From positions 19,016 through 83,015 of the forward strand of contig JAYYDT010000103.1 in the NCBI GenBank assembly GCA_036160575.1: DNA of 64,000 bases, written 5' to 3'. Position 1 is the stretch's first letter. Each line of letters begins with the position of its first letter. This DNA comes from TMED26 sp002694075. GTDB lineage: Bacteria > Pseudomonadota > Alphaproteobacteria > Thalassobaculales > Thalassobaculaceae. Below, one piece after another: positions 32,994 through 42,287 of the stretch. The position numbers and the translations under genes were made by a program. Below the pieces are notes generated by a model. The model searched no databases. It was not told the DNA's origin and saw only the letters and a program-made list of their open reading frames with translations.

Positions 32994-33860
32994 ATGCGCA
33001 CAATGAAACCGCATCGGTCGTTGTTAGCCCTGGCCGGGCTGTTCACCTTGCTCGGTATGGCCGCGCCGGCGATGGCCGCCCAGCCCGAGCCTTGGCAGAT
33101 GAATTACCAGGATATGGTGACCCCGGTCGGCGCGTTGGTCGACGACTTCCACAACCTCCTTTTGGTGGTCGAATTCGGTATCGCCATTTTCGTGTTCGTG
33201 CTGCTGGCCTACACCTGCGTGCGGTTCCGCCGGGCGGCCAACCCGAACCCGTCGAAAACCACCCATAACACGTTTATTGAGGTGATTTGGACCGCCGTGC
33301 CGGTCCTGATCCTGGTGGTGATCGCGGTGCCGTCCTTTAAGTTACTGTATTACATGGACAAAACCGCCGAGCCGGATTTGACCGTCAAGGTGACCGCCAA
33401 CCAATGGTACTGGGATTACGAGTATCCCGACCAAAATGGCTTGGTGTTTTCAAGCAACATGCTTGACGAGGAAGAGGCTAAAGAGGCCGGCGATCCGCGC
33501 CTCCTCGGCGTCGACAACCCGTTGGTCGTGCCGGTCGGCAAGAACATCCAGGTTCTGGTGACCAGCAACGACGTCATGCACTCGTTCTTCGTGCCGTCCC
33601 TGGCGGTTCAGATTTATGGTATCGCCGGCCGCTCTAATGAAACCTGGATGCGCATCGACAAGGCCGGCACCTACTACGGCCAATGCAATCAGATCTGCGG
33701 CGTGAACCATTCGTTTATGCCAATCAAAGTGATCGCCGTCGAACAAGGCGAATACGACCAATGGCTGGTCAAGGCGAAGGAAGAGTTCGCCCTGAACAGC
33801 GCATCACCCAAGCTGAAGCTGGCGTCGGTCACCACCGACCGCGCGCCGCAAACCAATTGA
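32994..33860 (+). CDS. coxB: Cytochrome c oxidase subunit II
   Basis: A 288-residue CoxB carrying the CuA centre that accepts electrons from cytochrome c. There is an N-terminal signal-like helix ending AMAAQPEP (about 12-32) and two transmembrane helices (about 56-78 and 99-120). The aromatic patch is TANQWYWDYEYPD, and the CuA loop is CNQICGVNHSFMP with upstream HSFFVPS. I chose the ATG at 32994 since it gives a normal signal sequence; in-frame upstream residues do not. It is the first gene of the oxidase operon. Confidence 0.96.
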   Translation: MRTMKPHRSLLALAGLFTLLGMAAPAMAAQPEPWQMNYQDMVTPVGALVDDFHNLLLVVEFGIAIFVFVLLAYTCVRFRRAANPNPSKTTHNTFIEVIWTAVPVLILVVIAVPSFKLLYYMDKTAEPDLTVKVTANQWYWDYEYPDQNGLVFSSNMLDEEEAKEAGDPRLLGVDNPLVVPVGKNIQVLVTSNDVMHSFFVPSLAVQIYGIAGRSNETWMRIDKAGTYYGQCNQICGVNHSFMPIKVIAVEQGEYDQWLVKAKEEFALNSASPKLKLASVTTDRAPQTN

Positions 33861-33879
33861 GCTTCGTGGAGAAAGATCA

Positions 33880-35487
33880 ATGAGTACGACCGCCGCCCAC
33901 GTGGACGACCACGGACATGACGCGCCGCACGGTTTCGTGCGCCGTTGGCTGTATTCAACCAACCATAAGGACATCGGCACGATGTACATCGTGTTCGGCG
34001 GCCTCGGCGGGATCGTCGGGCTGCTGATGTCGATTTACATGCGGATGGAACTGCAGGCCCCCGGTCTGCAGTACATGACCGACGGTAATGTGTGGAACGT
34101 GCTGGTCACGGCCCATGGTCTGATCATGGTTTTCTTCTTCGTCATGCCGGTGGTGATCAGCGGTTTCGGCAACTGGTTCGTGCCGTTGATGATCGGCGCG
34201 CCGGACATGGCGTTTCCGCGAATGAACAACATCAGCTTTTGGCTGATGCCGCCGGCTTTGCTTTTGTTGGTGACCTCGATGTTCGTCGAAGGCACCGGCG
34301 GCGCGCCGGGCGTGGGCGTCGGTTGGACCATTTATCCGCCGTTGTCAGGCGGCTTGCAGACCGGCATGGCGATGGATCTGGCGATCTTGTCGCTGCACTT
34401 GGCCGGCGCCTCGTCGATCTTGGGAGCGGCCAATTTCATCACCACCATTTTCAATATGCGCGCGCCGGGCATGACCCTGCATAAGATGCCGCTGTTCGTG
34501 TGGTCGGTGCTGGTCACCGCCTTCTTGCTGCTGCTGGCCGTGCCGGTGTTGGCCGGGGCGATCACCATGTTGCTGACCGACCGCAATTTCGGCACCGCGT
34601 TCTTCGATCCGGCCGGTGGCGGCGACCCGGTGCTGTTCCTGCATCTGTTCTGGTTCTTCGGCCACCCTGAAGTTTACATTATGATCCTGCCGGCCTTCGG
34701 CATTGTTAGCCAGATCGTTTCGACCTTCTCGCGCAAGCCGGTCTTCGGGTACCTGGGCATGGCTTACGCGATGGTCGCCATTGGTTTCGTCGGCTTCATC
34801 GTGTGGGCCCACCACATGTACACGGTTGGCCTGCATGTCGACACGCGGGCCTACTTCACGGCCGCGACCATGGTCATCGCGGTGCCCACCGGGGTGAAAA
34901 TCTTCTCGTGGATCGCGACCATGTGGGGCGGCTCGATTGAGTTCCGCTTGCCGTTGATGTGGGCGCTGGCGCTGATCATCTTGTTCACCATCGGCGGTGT
35001 CACCGGGGTGGTGTTGGCCAACGCCGGGATCGATATGACCTTGCACAACACCTATTTCGTAATCGGCCATTTCCATTACGTGCTGTCGATGGGCGCTTTG
35101 TTCGGGATTTTCGCCGGGATTTACTACTGGTTCCCGAAGATGACCGGCTACAACTACAGCGACAAACTAGGCAAACTGCATTTCTGGCTGACCTTTATCG
35201 GCGTCAACCTGACCTTCTTCCCGATGCACTTCTCGGGCTTGGCCGGGATGCCGCGGCGCTACATCGATTACCCCGACGCTTTCGAGGGTTGGAATTTCGT
35301 TTCCTCGATTGGTTCTTACGTCTCGGGGATTGCCTCGCTGGTCTTCCTGTTCGTCGTGTGGGAGGCCTTCACGGCCAAGCGCAAAGCCGAGGATAACCCC
35401 TGGGGTGAGGGCGCTGACACCTTGGAATGGAGCGTTTCGTCGCCGCCGCCGTTCCACACCTTCAATGAACTGCCGAAGGTGAATTGA
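33880..35487 (+). CDS. coxA: Cytochrome c oxidase subunit I
   Basis: A 535-residue heme-copper oxidase subunit with 12 membrane helices, carrying heme a and the heme a3-CuB site. The proton-channel and ligand motifs are canonical for the aa3 A-family: WFFGHPEVYIMILPAFG, WAHHMYTVGL and HNTYFVIGHFHYVLSMG. It begins 19 bp after coxB and is full length. Confidence 0.98.
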   Translation: MSTTAAHVDDHGHDAPHGFVRRWLYSTNHKDIGTMYIVFGGLGGIVGLLMSIYMRMELQAPGLQYMTDGNVWNVLVTAHGLIMVFFFVMPVVISGFGNWFVPLMIGAPDMAFPRMNNISFWLMPPALLLLVTSMFVEGTGGAPGVGVGWTIYPPLSGGLQTGMAMDLAILSLHLAGASSILGAANFITTIFNMRAPGMTLHKMPLFVWSVLVTAFLLLLAVPVLAGAITMLLTDRNFGTAFFDPAGGGDPVLFLHLFWFFGHPEVYIMILPAFGIVSQIVSTFSRKPVFGYLGMAYAMVAIGFVGFIVWAHHMYTVGLHVDTRAYFTAATMVIAVPTGVKIFSWIATMWGGSIEFRLPLMWALALIILFTIGGVTGVVLANAGIDMTLHNTYFVIGHFHYVLSMGALFGIFAGIYYWFPKMTGYNYSDKLGKLHFWLTFIGVNLTFFPMHFSGLAGMPRRYIDYPDAFEGWNFVSSIGSYVSGIASLVFLFVVWEAFTAKRKAEDNPWGEGADTLEWSVSSPPPFHTFNELPKVN

Positions 35488-35518
35488 TCCTTCGCGACGA
35501 CGTGCGAGGCGCGCGCTA

Positions 35519-36439
35519 ATGACTGATTCAACACTTCACGCGGACACGGCAAGCGACGCCGTGTCCGTTGTTGATGGCGGTACGGTGGGCGATTACATCG
35601 CGCTGCTGAAGCCGCGTGTGATGTCGTTGGTGATTTTCACGGCCTTTGTTGGCTATGTGCTCGCGCCTGGCGCTTTGCACCCGGTTTTGGGCGCCATCGC
35701 CATTTTGGCGGTCGCGGTCGGCGCCGGGGCCTCGGGCGCGATCAATATGTGGTACGACCGTGATATCGATGCGGTCATGGCACGCACCAAGGGGCGGCCG
35801 ATCCCGGCTGGCCGCGTTAACGCCGACGAGGCGCTGGCCTTCGGGGTGGTGCTGTCGATCGGCTCGGTGGTGGTGATGGGGCTGGCGGTAAACTGGCTCG
35901 CCGCCGGCCTGTTGGCCCTGACCATCGGCTATTATGTCTTTTTTTACACCATGTGGCTAAAGCGCCGAACCCCGCAGAATATTGTTGTGGGCGGTGCCGC
36001 CGGTGCCTTTCCGCCGATGATTGGCTGGGCCGCCGCGACCGGCGAGGTGTCGATCGAATCACTGGTCCTATTCGCCATTATCTTCATGTGGACGCCGCCG
36101 CATTTCTGGGCTTTGGCGCTTTACCGGAGCGGCGATTACCGCGCCGCCGGCGTGCCCATGCTGCCAGTGGTTGCCGGTCGCGCCGAAACCCGCCGCCAGA
36201 TCGTCATTTATAGTGTGCTCTTGGCGCCCCTCGGCGTGGCACCATGGTGGCTCGGTTTTGCGGGACCGTTTTACGGCAGTGTCGCCGCGGTTTTGGGCGG
36301 GGTCTTTCTATTGGGTGCCATGCGTGTCTGGCGCGACGACCAGGAGAGGCACTGCCGCCAATTGTTCGGCTTTTCCATCCTCTATTTGTTCGCGATTTTC
36401 GCCATGTTGTTGGTGGATCGCGGCATCGCCGTCTTGTGA
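35519..36439 (+). CDS. ctaB: Protoheme IX farnesyltransferase
   Basis: A 306-residue UbiA-superfamily prenyltransferase that makes heme O for the oxidase. The Asp-rich motif NMWYDRDIDAVMARTKGRP and the second motif region FMWTPPHFWALALYRSGDYRAAGVPMLP are seen among about nine membrane helices. It lies 31 bp after coxA within the operon. Confidence 0.97.
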   Translation: MTDSTLHADTASDAVSVVDGGTVGDYIALLKPRVMSLVIFTAFVGYVLAPGALHPVLGAIAILAVAVGAGASGAINMWYDRDIDAVMARTKGRPIPAGRVNADEALAFGVVLSIGSVVVMGLAVNWLAAGLLALTIGYYVFFYTMWLKRRTPQNIVVGGAAGAFPPMIGWAAATGEVSIESLVLFAIIFMWTPPHFWALALYRSGDYRAAGVPMLPVVAGRAETRRQIVIYSVLLAPLGVAPWWLGFAGPFYGSVAAVLGGVFLLGAMRVWRDDQERHCRQLFGFSILYLFAIFAMLLVDRGIAVL

Positions 36440-36458
36440 GCGGCGAGGAGCGTGATCC

Positions 36459-36599
36459 ATGGACCGGAGACCTGAGATGACCCCGCCGGAAATCACCGCC
36501 CTGTATGAGCGCAAGCGTGGCAAAAACCTGGCGGTGCTGGGCGCCATCGCGGCGGTTTTCGTGTTGTTTTTCGCGATCACCATTATTCGGATGTCCTAG
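36459..36599 (+). CDS. coxF: Small single-helix oxidase-cluster protein, CoxF-like
   Basis: A 46-residue protein with a charged N-terminus (EITALYERKRGKN) and one transmembrane helix (about 24-43). Small single-helix proteins named CoxF occupy the same place between ctaB and ctaG in many Alphaproteobacteria. GAGGAG eight bases before the ATG at 36459 supports that start; an in-frame ATG at 36477 also has a GGAG and would give 40 residues. A role in oxidase assembly is inferred from position only. Confidence 0.75.
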   Translation: MDRRPEMTPPEITALYERKRGKNLAVLGAIAAVFVLFFAITIIRMS

Positions 36600-36602
36600 G
36601 CG

Positions 36603-37223
36603 ATGGCGGCGACCCGATCCTTGGCGGCGGCGCGCCGCACCGGCAACCGGCGCACCATTTTCGCGGTGGCCTTGGTCGGGTGCGGCATGCTCGGCTTGTC
36701 GTTCGCGGCGGTCCCGCTCTACGACCTATTCTGCCGGGTGACCGGTTATGGCGGCACCACGCAAGTAGCGGCGAGCGGTGCGGGACAAATCCTTGACCGT
36801 GAAATGGTGGTGCGCTTCGACAGCTCGGTAAACCGCAAGCTGCCCTGGCATTTCACGCCGGAGGTGGTCAAGCTCAAGGTGCGCGTGGGGGAAACCAATC
36901 TGGCCTCCTACACCGCGACCAATCAGGGCGACGCGCCGTTGGTCGGGACCGCGACATTCAATGTGACGCCCGATAAGATGGGCCAGTATTTCAATAAAAT
37001 TGAGTGTTTTTGTTTCACGGAGCAGGTGTTGAACCCGGGGGAGACGGTGCATATGCCGGTCTCGTTTTTCATCGACCCGGCCATCGCCGAGGATGAAAAT
37101 CTGGCGGATGTGACGACGGTGACCTTGTCCTACACGTTTTTCCAGGCCGAGGATCAAAGCGCGGCGCAAAGGCCGCAGGTAAGTGAATTCAGCGAGCGCC
37201 CACGCGCGGCGTTGGCAAATTAG
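36603..37223 (+). CDS. ctaG: Cytochrome c oxidase assembly protein CtaG/Cox11
   Basis: A 206-residue Cox11 family protein that delivers copper to the CuB site. An N-terminal membrane anchor (about 17-37) ends in VPLYDLFCRVTGYGGT, and the periplasmic domain carries the copper-binding IECFCFTEQ and the family motif MPVSFFIDP. It begins three bases after the small CoxF-like gene. Confidence 0.96.
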   Translation: MAATRSLAAARRTGNRRTIFAVALVGCGMLGLSFAAVPLYDLFCRVTGYGGTTQVAASGAGQILDREMVVRFDSSVNRKLPWHFTPEVVKLKVRVGETNLASYTATNQGDAPLVGTATFNVTPDKMGQYFNKIECFCFTEQVLNPGETVHMPVSFFIDPAIAEDENLADVTTVTLSYTFFQAEDQSAAQRPQVSEFSERPRAALAN

Positions 37224-37274
37224 GGGGGAACGCTCGGCGTTAAGACCGAACGTCCAAAATCAAAGAGGGCAGCC

Positions 37275-38063
37275 ATGAGTGCGCAAGATGTAAAACACAC
37301 CTATCACCTCGTTGAACCGAGCCCGTGGCCGGCGGTCGGCGCCTTCGCCGCTTTGACCACGGCTTTTGGCGCGGTGCTGTATATGCATGAAAAGCCGTTT
37401 GGCGTGGTGCTGCTGATCGTCGGCTTTCTGCTGGTTCTCGGCACCATGTTCTTCTGGTGGCGCGACGTGGTGCGCGAAGCCGAGCATCAAAACCACCACT
37501 CCTTGGTGGTCCAGATCGGTCTGCGCTACGGCATGATGCTGTTCATTTCCTCCGAGGTCATGTTCTTCGCGGCCTTTTTCTGGGCATATTTCGACGCGTC
37601 GCTGTACCCCGATGGCGGGGTGTGGCCGCCGGAGGGGATCAAGACCTTCGACCCCTGGGACATCCCCTTGATTAACACGCTGATCTTGTTGACCTCGTCC
37701 TGCACGGTGACCTGGGCGCACCACGGCATCATCGCCGGTAACCGTGACGCCTTGATCAAGGGCCTGACCGCCACGGTGGTGTTGGGCGCGATTTTCACCG
37801 GTTTCCAGGTTTACGAGTATGACCACGCGGCCTTCGGTTTCACCGACGGCATTTACGCCTCGACCTTCTACATGGCCACCGGCTTCCACGGGTTTCACGT
37901 GCTGGTCGGCACCTTGTTCCTGTTGGTCTGTCTGATCCGCGCGCGGGCCGGGCATTTCAAACCGGAACAGCATTTCGGCCTCGAGGCGGCGGCCTGGTAT
38001 TGGCATTTCGTCGATGTGGTGTGGATTTTCTTGTTCGCCTGCATCTACGTTTGGGGTCAGTAA
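37275..38063 (+). CDS. coxC: Cytochrome c oxidase subunit III
   Basis: A 262-residue seven-helix subunit III. HTYHLVEPSPWPAVGAFAA at the start, FWWRDVVREAEH, EVMFFAAFFWAYFDASLYP, and the C-terminal GFHGFHVLVGTLFLLVCLIRA with WYWHFVDVVWIFLF are diagnostic. It is the last structural gene of the aa3 operon; a terminator-like hairpin follows. Confidence 0.97.
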   Translation: MSAQDVKHTYHLVEPSPWPAVGAFAALTTAFGAVLYMHEKPFGVVLLIVGFLLVLGTMFFWWRDVVREAEHQNHHSLVVQIGLRYGMMLFISSEVMFFAAFFWAYFDASLYPDGGVWPPEGIKTFDPWDIPLINTLILLTSSCTVTWAHHGIIAGNRDALIKGLTATVVLGAIFTGFQVYEYDHAAFGFTDGIYASTFYMATGFHGFHVLVGTLFLLVCLIRARAGHFKPEQHFGLEAAAWYWHFVDVVWIFLFACIYVWGQ

Positions 38064-38118
38064 CACGCGAATTCCGCCGGCGGTCGGGATCCCCCCGCAC
38101 CGTTGGCGCCCTTGATTG

Positions 38119-38150
38119 CGCGCCCGCCTTTGTGCGGGCGCGTCTCGTTT
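38119..38150 (+). terminator. Terminator-like hairpin after coxC
   Basis: CGCGCCCGC pairs with GCGGGCGCG around CTTTGT, followed by TCTCGTTT. The stem is strong and the T-tract imperfect. It lies 55 bp after coxC and 112 bp before the SURF1 gene. Confidence 0.65.
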
Positions 38151-38261
38151 CTGGGGGCTGTCGCCCGGCGCGGCGGAAAGCGCCGATGAAGCCTTGCATT
38201 CGCGGCGTTTTCCGCCACCTCTTAGGCACCACCATTTTTTGCGCCGGGAGCGCGCTCGCCC

Positions 38262-39014
38262 ATGTCCTCCTTCTTCATGCGCCATTTTGGCTTTCAGCCG
38301 ACGCTATGGCCGACGTTATTCACCGTGCCGGCGTTGGTGGTGATTTTGGCTTTGGGCTTTTGGCAATTGCAGCGCTTGCAGGAAAAACTGGCGGTGATCG
38401 AGGCTTTCGAGGCGCGGGTAACGGCGCCCGCGGTCGCGCCCCCGCCGGCCGGTGCGCCGGTCGCGGAGATCGAATTCCAACGTGTTTCGGCAACTGGCCG
38501 TTACCTCGCCGACAAGGAGGTGCTGATCCTTGGCCGGCCGTTTGATGGCAACACAGGCTTTCATTTGGTGGTGCCCTTCGCCCTTGACGACGGGCGGGTG
38601 ATTTTGATCAACCGCGGCTGGATTCCGGAGAAATTCGGTCCGCTTCCGCGCCGGCCGGCCCGCTTGGCGCCGCCGCGCGACAGCGTCACGGTTAATGGGC
38701 TGGTCCATGTGGTGCGGCCGAAAGGGCGTTTTGTGCCCGATAACGAGCCGGGCCGGGACATGTGGTTTACAATCACACCGTCGGAGATTGGCGCCGCCAA
38801 AGGCCTCGACGCGGTCGCCACCTATTACATCGACCGTTTGCGGCCGACCCCGCGCGACCGACAATTACCGATTGGCGCGTCGACCGAGGTGTCGGTGCGC
38901 AATGACCATCTGCAATACGCCATCACCTGGTTTAGCTTCGCGATCTCGCTGGCGGTGATTTACGTGCTTTATCACCGCCGACGTAGCCGCGAAGAGGCCG
39001 CCGCCGAAGATTGA
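38262..39014 (+). CDS. SURF1 family protein (oxidase assembly)
   Basis: A 250-residue SURF1 protein that helps insert heme a into subunit I. There are two membrane helices, one near each end (about 18-38 and 219-238). Between them lie LGFWQLQRLQEKLAVIEAF, GRPFDGNTGFHLVVPF, the ILINRGWIP signature and RNDHLQYAITWFSFA. It is downstream of the coxC hairpin and may have its own promoter. Confidence 0.95.
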   Translation: MSSFFMRHFGFQPTLWPTLFTVPALVVILALGFWQLQRLQEKLAVIEAFEARVTAPAVAPPPAGAPVAEIEFQRVSATGRYLADKEVLILGRPFDGNTGFHLVVPFALDDGRVILINRGWIPEKFGPLPRRPARLAPPRDSVTVNGLVHVVRPKGRFVPDNEPGRDMWFTITPSEIGAAKGLDAVATYYIDRLRPTPRDRQLPIGASTEVSVRNDHLQYAITWFSFAISLAVIYVLYHRRRSREEAAAED

Positions 39015-39024
39015 CGGCGGCCGT

Positions 39025-39684
39025 TCAGGCGGCGTCGGACGCCGGGGCGGCTAATTGATGCTGGCGGAAGCTGGCGCCGACCAGCGGGTCTTCCCACACC
39101 GCCGCTTCCAGGCGCGCGAGGGGCGGGTGATCGCGGCCCAGATCAATGGTCGAGGGTCGCCAAGATAGGATCATCGCGGCGTAGATATCGAGCGCCCCCA
39201 TACGCGCCCCGTTGATCCAGGTTTTGTCGGCCAGGGCGTGTTTTTCCAAAACCGCGAATTGGTCGGCCAGGTCATCGCGGGCTTTGGCGCGGATCGGGGC
39301 CGGCACGCTGACCCCGTCGGCTTCGAAATCGTCATAGTGATAATTTATGACCATCGTCGCATAGAGATCGCTGGCCATGAAAAACAACCAACGCAGAGCT
39401 TCCGGCCGGGCCGGGTCGCCGGCTGCCGGGAACAGCCTTCTGTCGGGCGCCAGTTCGCACAGATAGAGCAGGATCGCCGCGCTCTCGGTCAGTATTGAGC
39501 CGTCCGGAAGGCCAAGTGCCGGGACTTTTCCGACCGGATTGATCGCCAGATAATCGGGATTACGATGCTCGCCATGGCCGAAATTGACTTGCCGCAAGGT
39601 CAGAGGGAGACCGGCACAAGCGGCGATCGCTTGCGCCGCCGCGCTGCCCATATTAAAGCCCCAGTAAGGGACGTGTTCTCTCAT
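39025..39684 (-). CDS. Glutathione S-transferase family protein
   Basis: A 219-residue GST. The N-terminal thioredoxin-fold domain has NPVGKVPALGLPDGSILTESAAILLYLCEL with the conserved cis-proline and Glu-Ser glutathione contacts. The all-helical C-terminal domain has GARMGALDIYAAMILSW. The ATG at 39684 fits the start of the fold. It lies 28 bp downstream of mlaC and may be read through. Substrate unknown. Confidence 0.9.
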   Translation of the reverse strand: MREHVPYWGFNMGSAAAQAIAACAGLPLTLRQVNFGHGEHRNPDYLAINPVGKVPALGLPDGSILTESAAILLYLCELAPDRRLFPAAGDPARPEALRWLFFMASDLYATMVINYHYDDFEADGVSVPAPIRAKARDDLADQFAVLEKHALADKTWINGARMGALDIYAAMILSWRPSTIDLGRDHPPLARLEAAVWEDPLVGASFRQHQLAAPASDAA

Positions 39685-39712
39685 AGGTAGTAGAGTAAGA
39701 TAACGTAACGGT

Positions 39713-40339
39713 TCAGTCAACAATCCCAAAGCTCGCCAATTGGCGGTCCATGGCGACCAGAAGATTGGCGATTTTGCCGCCGTTGGCGCGAATATAGGCG
39801 CCGTATTCGGAGCGTTGGGTGATGCTGAGGGAGACCCCTTCAATGACCACGTCGATGATTTTCAGCGCCCCCTTGCGGTCGATCAAGCGCCAGTCGACCC
39901 GATAGACCGGCGCGGCGCGGTCGGGGTGATAAATTTCGGAATTCACGATCACATACCGCGTGTCGAGGCGCGCGGCGTTGATGACCCGCAAGCGTTGACC
40001 GTCATAGGCGCTAAAGCGGTTAGCGTAGGTTTCCACCACGATCTTTTTGAACCGGCTGAGATAGCGGTCTTTTTCCGCCGGCGTCGCCACCCGCCAATAC
40101 CGGCCGAGAACGAACCGCCCGATGGTGGCCATGTCAAAATGCTCGCTCAACAATGTGTCAAAACCCTGGCGTTTGCGGACCGGGTCGATGTGACCTGTCG
40201 AAACGAGGTTCAGCGCGCGCGTGCTCAAATCCTCGACAATGGCGCGCGCGGCCGCGACACCTTCGGCGTGCCCGCGTTCAGGTGCGAACAGAAGCAAGAG
40301 TGCAAGTATAACGCCGATACGGCTGAGCATCCGGGCCAT
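39713..40339 (-). CDS. mlaC: MlaC family phospholipid-transport protein
   Basis: A 208-residue periplasmic lipid carrier of the MlaC/Ttg2D family. A signal peptide (about 1-25, ending GHA) precedes the domain with RFVLGRYWRVATPAEKDRYLSRFKKIVVETYANRF and DRKGALKIIDVVIEGVSLSITQRSEY. In-frame TTG at 40357 is an alternative start; the ATG at 40339 gives a better signal peptide. It directly follows mlaA, so this pair would supply the outer-membrane and periplasmic parts of the lipid asymmetry system. The inner-membrane ABC part is elsewhere. Confidence 0.93.
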   Translation of the reverse strand: MARMLSRIGVILALLLLFAPERGHAEGVAAARAIVEDLSTRALNLVSTGHIDPVRKRQGFDTLLSEHFDMATIGRFVLGRYWRVATPAEKDRYLSRFKKIVVETYANRFSAYDGQRLRVINAARLDTRYVIVNSEIYHPDRAAPVYRVDWRLIDRKGALKIIDVVIEGVSLSITQRSEYGAYIRANGGKIANLLVAMDRQLASFGIVD

Positions 40340-40378
40340 GGGTGACCTTTGGAACAATCTAAGCGCGCAAGTCCCCGC

Positions 40379-41227
40379 CTAGTCCGGTAGTTTACCGGAT
40401 TGACGGTCGGTGTCACCCTCGTTGGGCGCGAATTCATTGAAAAGATCGTCGTTAGGGCCGGCCTGAACATTCGGCAGCAGGGCACCGTTTAACACGTCCG
40501 ATTGTCGACGTTGCAGGTAGATGGTGCGCACGGCGGCGTAATAGTCCAGTGAATCGCGGCGAAGTCCGTCGATCTGTCGACCGTTTACAGCGCGAAAATC
40601 AACCGCGCTGGTGACGCCACGGGCCAGACCGACCTGGGTCGCCGCACGCTGGCTGTCAAAGATATCGACCGGCGAGGCCAAGGGGTCGATGAGGCGGTCG
40701 ACGACGAGACCGATAACGTCGCGCACCGAACTCGGCCCCAACAACGGCAAGACCACGTAGGGGCCGGGGGTGATGGTGTAAACCCCCAGGGTTTGGCCGA
40801 AATCCTCTTTGCGGTAGGGCAAACCGCTGAGCGCGGCGAGATCGACAAGGCCCAGGGTCATGGAGTTTAGGAAAAACCGCGCGGTGGTCGCGCCGGCGGC
40901 CTCAATGTCGCCTTGCAAGATGTCATTGGCCAGGATCACGGGCGTGCTCAGGTGGCGCAAGAAAGCGCGCACGCTGTCGCGTATCGGGGACGGGACCACC
41001 TCGCGGTAAAACTCGCCGGCCGGCGCCAGCACAAATTCGTCGACTTTTTCGTTGAAAGCGAAAATTTGCCGATTCACCGGTTCGAAGGGATCATAAGATT
41101 CGCCGGTGGGGGGCCCCGGGTTGGTCGCGCAGCCGGTGAGCAAGGCCGCCGCCACAACCAACGCCGCCACGGATGCTCGGCGGGCGCGGGCGCTTTCACG
41201 GGAGGCTCGAATCAATTTCATGACCAT
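40379..41227 (-). CDS. mlaA: MlaA/VacJ family outer-membrane lipoprotein
   Basis: A 282-residue lipoprotein. A positively charged N-terminus and hydrophobic stretch end in the lipobox LLTGC (Cys33). The VacJ domain follows with DPFEPVNRQIFAFNEKVDEF, RFFLNSMTLGLVDLA, KEDFGQTLGVYTITPGPYVVLPLLGPSSVRD and RALLYYAA-like DSLDYYAAVRTIYLQRR. It removes misplaced phospholipids from the outer leaflet. The ATG at 41221 is an equally good start. It is the first gene of mlaA-mlaC-GST. Confidence 0.94.
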   Translation of the reverse strand: MVMKLIRASRESARARRASVAALVVAAALLTGCATNPGPPTGESYDPFEPVNRQIFAFNEKVDEFVLAPAGEFYREVVPSPIRDSVRAFLRHLSTPVILANDILQGDIEAAGATTARFFLNSMTLGLVDLAALSGLPYRKEDFGQTLGVYTITPGPYVVLPLLGPSSVRDVIGLVVDRLIDPLASPVDIFDSQRAATQVGLARGVTSAVDFRAVNGRQIDGLRRDSLDYYAAVRTIYLQRRQSDVLNGALLPNVQAGPNDDLFNEFAPNEGDTDRQSGKLPD

Positions 41228-41291
41228 GCGTGGAAGATACTCAGATATGTCCGCTTAACAAGGTTTTGTGTCAAATTGACGTTGGCCAGCT

Positions 41292-42251
41292 TCAGGACGT
41301 GTCTTTGTCCCCGTCGGTCAACCACCGCGCATAGGGTCGCAAGATCAACGGCAGTAAGTAAATGGGAAACTGTATCGCCGCGAAATATAGGAAATAATCG
41401 GCCGGCCAGGCCCCGCCGGAGGCCAACACCAAGGCGAAATTACGGTTTCCGCTGACGAATCCGATGGCCCCGGCGGTCACCCGCGAACTCCACCAAAAGA
41501 TCGCCGTGCCGAACGCGATCATCAGCCCCGCGCTGGCGAAGGCGGTGACCACCAACAACCCGGCGACGGCGGGATTTTTGAAAATGGTCTCCGCCGCGCC
41601 GTCCATCACCGCGATTCCGAACAAAAAGAGAAACACCACCGCAAGCCCATCGATCCGCAGGGGATGGCGTTTAATCGCCGCCGCGCCGATCAGCCGGCGC
41701 AGCACCAATGCGGCCAAAGCCGTGCCGATGATCATCACCGCCAACCGCAGGCTCAAGGTCCAGGGCTGTAACCCCAGTTCGAGACCCAGGACGACCGCCG
41801 CCAGGGGGGGTAGGGTCAGCGGCAACAGAAAGCTGGCGATAAGCGAAAGGACAAAAGCCAAAGCGCCGTCAAGCCCGAGAATCATCGCCACCGTCGCCGC
41901 CGAGGCCAGCGGCGGCGAGGCGGCCCACAGGATCACCGCCGCCTTGAGGGTTGGCGGCAAATCGACCAGCGCCAGGACCCCGGCCGCGACCAGCGGACTG
42001 AGCACCATGATCCACAGCACGGCCATCGCCAAAGTGCCAGGCGCGCGCACCTGGGCGGCGAGACGCTGGGGATCGATGCGCAGGTACACCACCGTCATCA
42101 ACGCCAGCACCAGGACGGTCAAAAACGGGCGCAGCAAGGCCGCCACCGGCGGCAAGAATAAACCCAGGAGGAAGCCGGCGGCCATGAACCAGGTGGCGTG
42201 GCGCCCAAGTGTTTCGAGAAATCGTGACACGTTTCTGGTTTTATCCTTCAA
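41292..42251 (-). CDS. Bile acid:sodium symporter (BASS)-like transporter
   Basis: A 319-residue membrane protein of about nine or ten helices. Features consistent with BASS/arsenite-permease-like carriers are the P-rich LWAASPPLASAATVAMILGLDGALAFVLSL and a C-terminal SGNRNFALVLASGG that resembles the GNRN/G-R-N motif of sodium-coupled members. Substrate unknown. It is divergent from the thioesterase gene, with only 36 bp between. Confidence 0.7.
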   Translation of the reverse strand: MKDKTRNVSRFLETLGRHATWFMAAGFLLGLFLPPVAALLRPFLTVLVLALMTVVYLRIDPQRLAAQVRAPGTLAMAVLWIMVLSPLVAAGVLALVDLPPTLKAAVILWAASPPLASAATVAMILGLDGALAFVLSLIASFLLPLTLPPLAAVVLGLELGLQPWTLSLRLAVMIIGTALAALVLRRLIGAAAIKRHPLRIDGLAVVFLFLFGIAVMDGAAETIFKNPAVAGLLVVTAFASAGLMIAFGTAIFWWSSRVTAGAIGFVSGNRNFALVLASGGAWPADYFLYFAAIQFPIYLLPLILRPYARWLTDGDKDTS

Positions 42252-42287
42252 TACCGGCCACGAGGTTTTATGCGGGTATCGTAATCA

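Noticed and set aside
38185..38545. Possible small gene between coxC and SURF1 (a DUF983 gene is common there)
   Set aside because: The frame has no CPxC zinc motif or DUF983 hydrophobic pattern and overlaps most of the start of the SURF1 gene.
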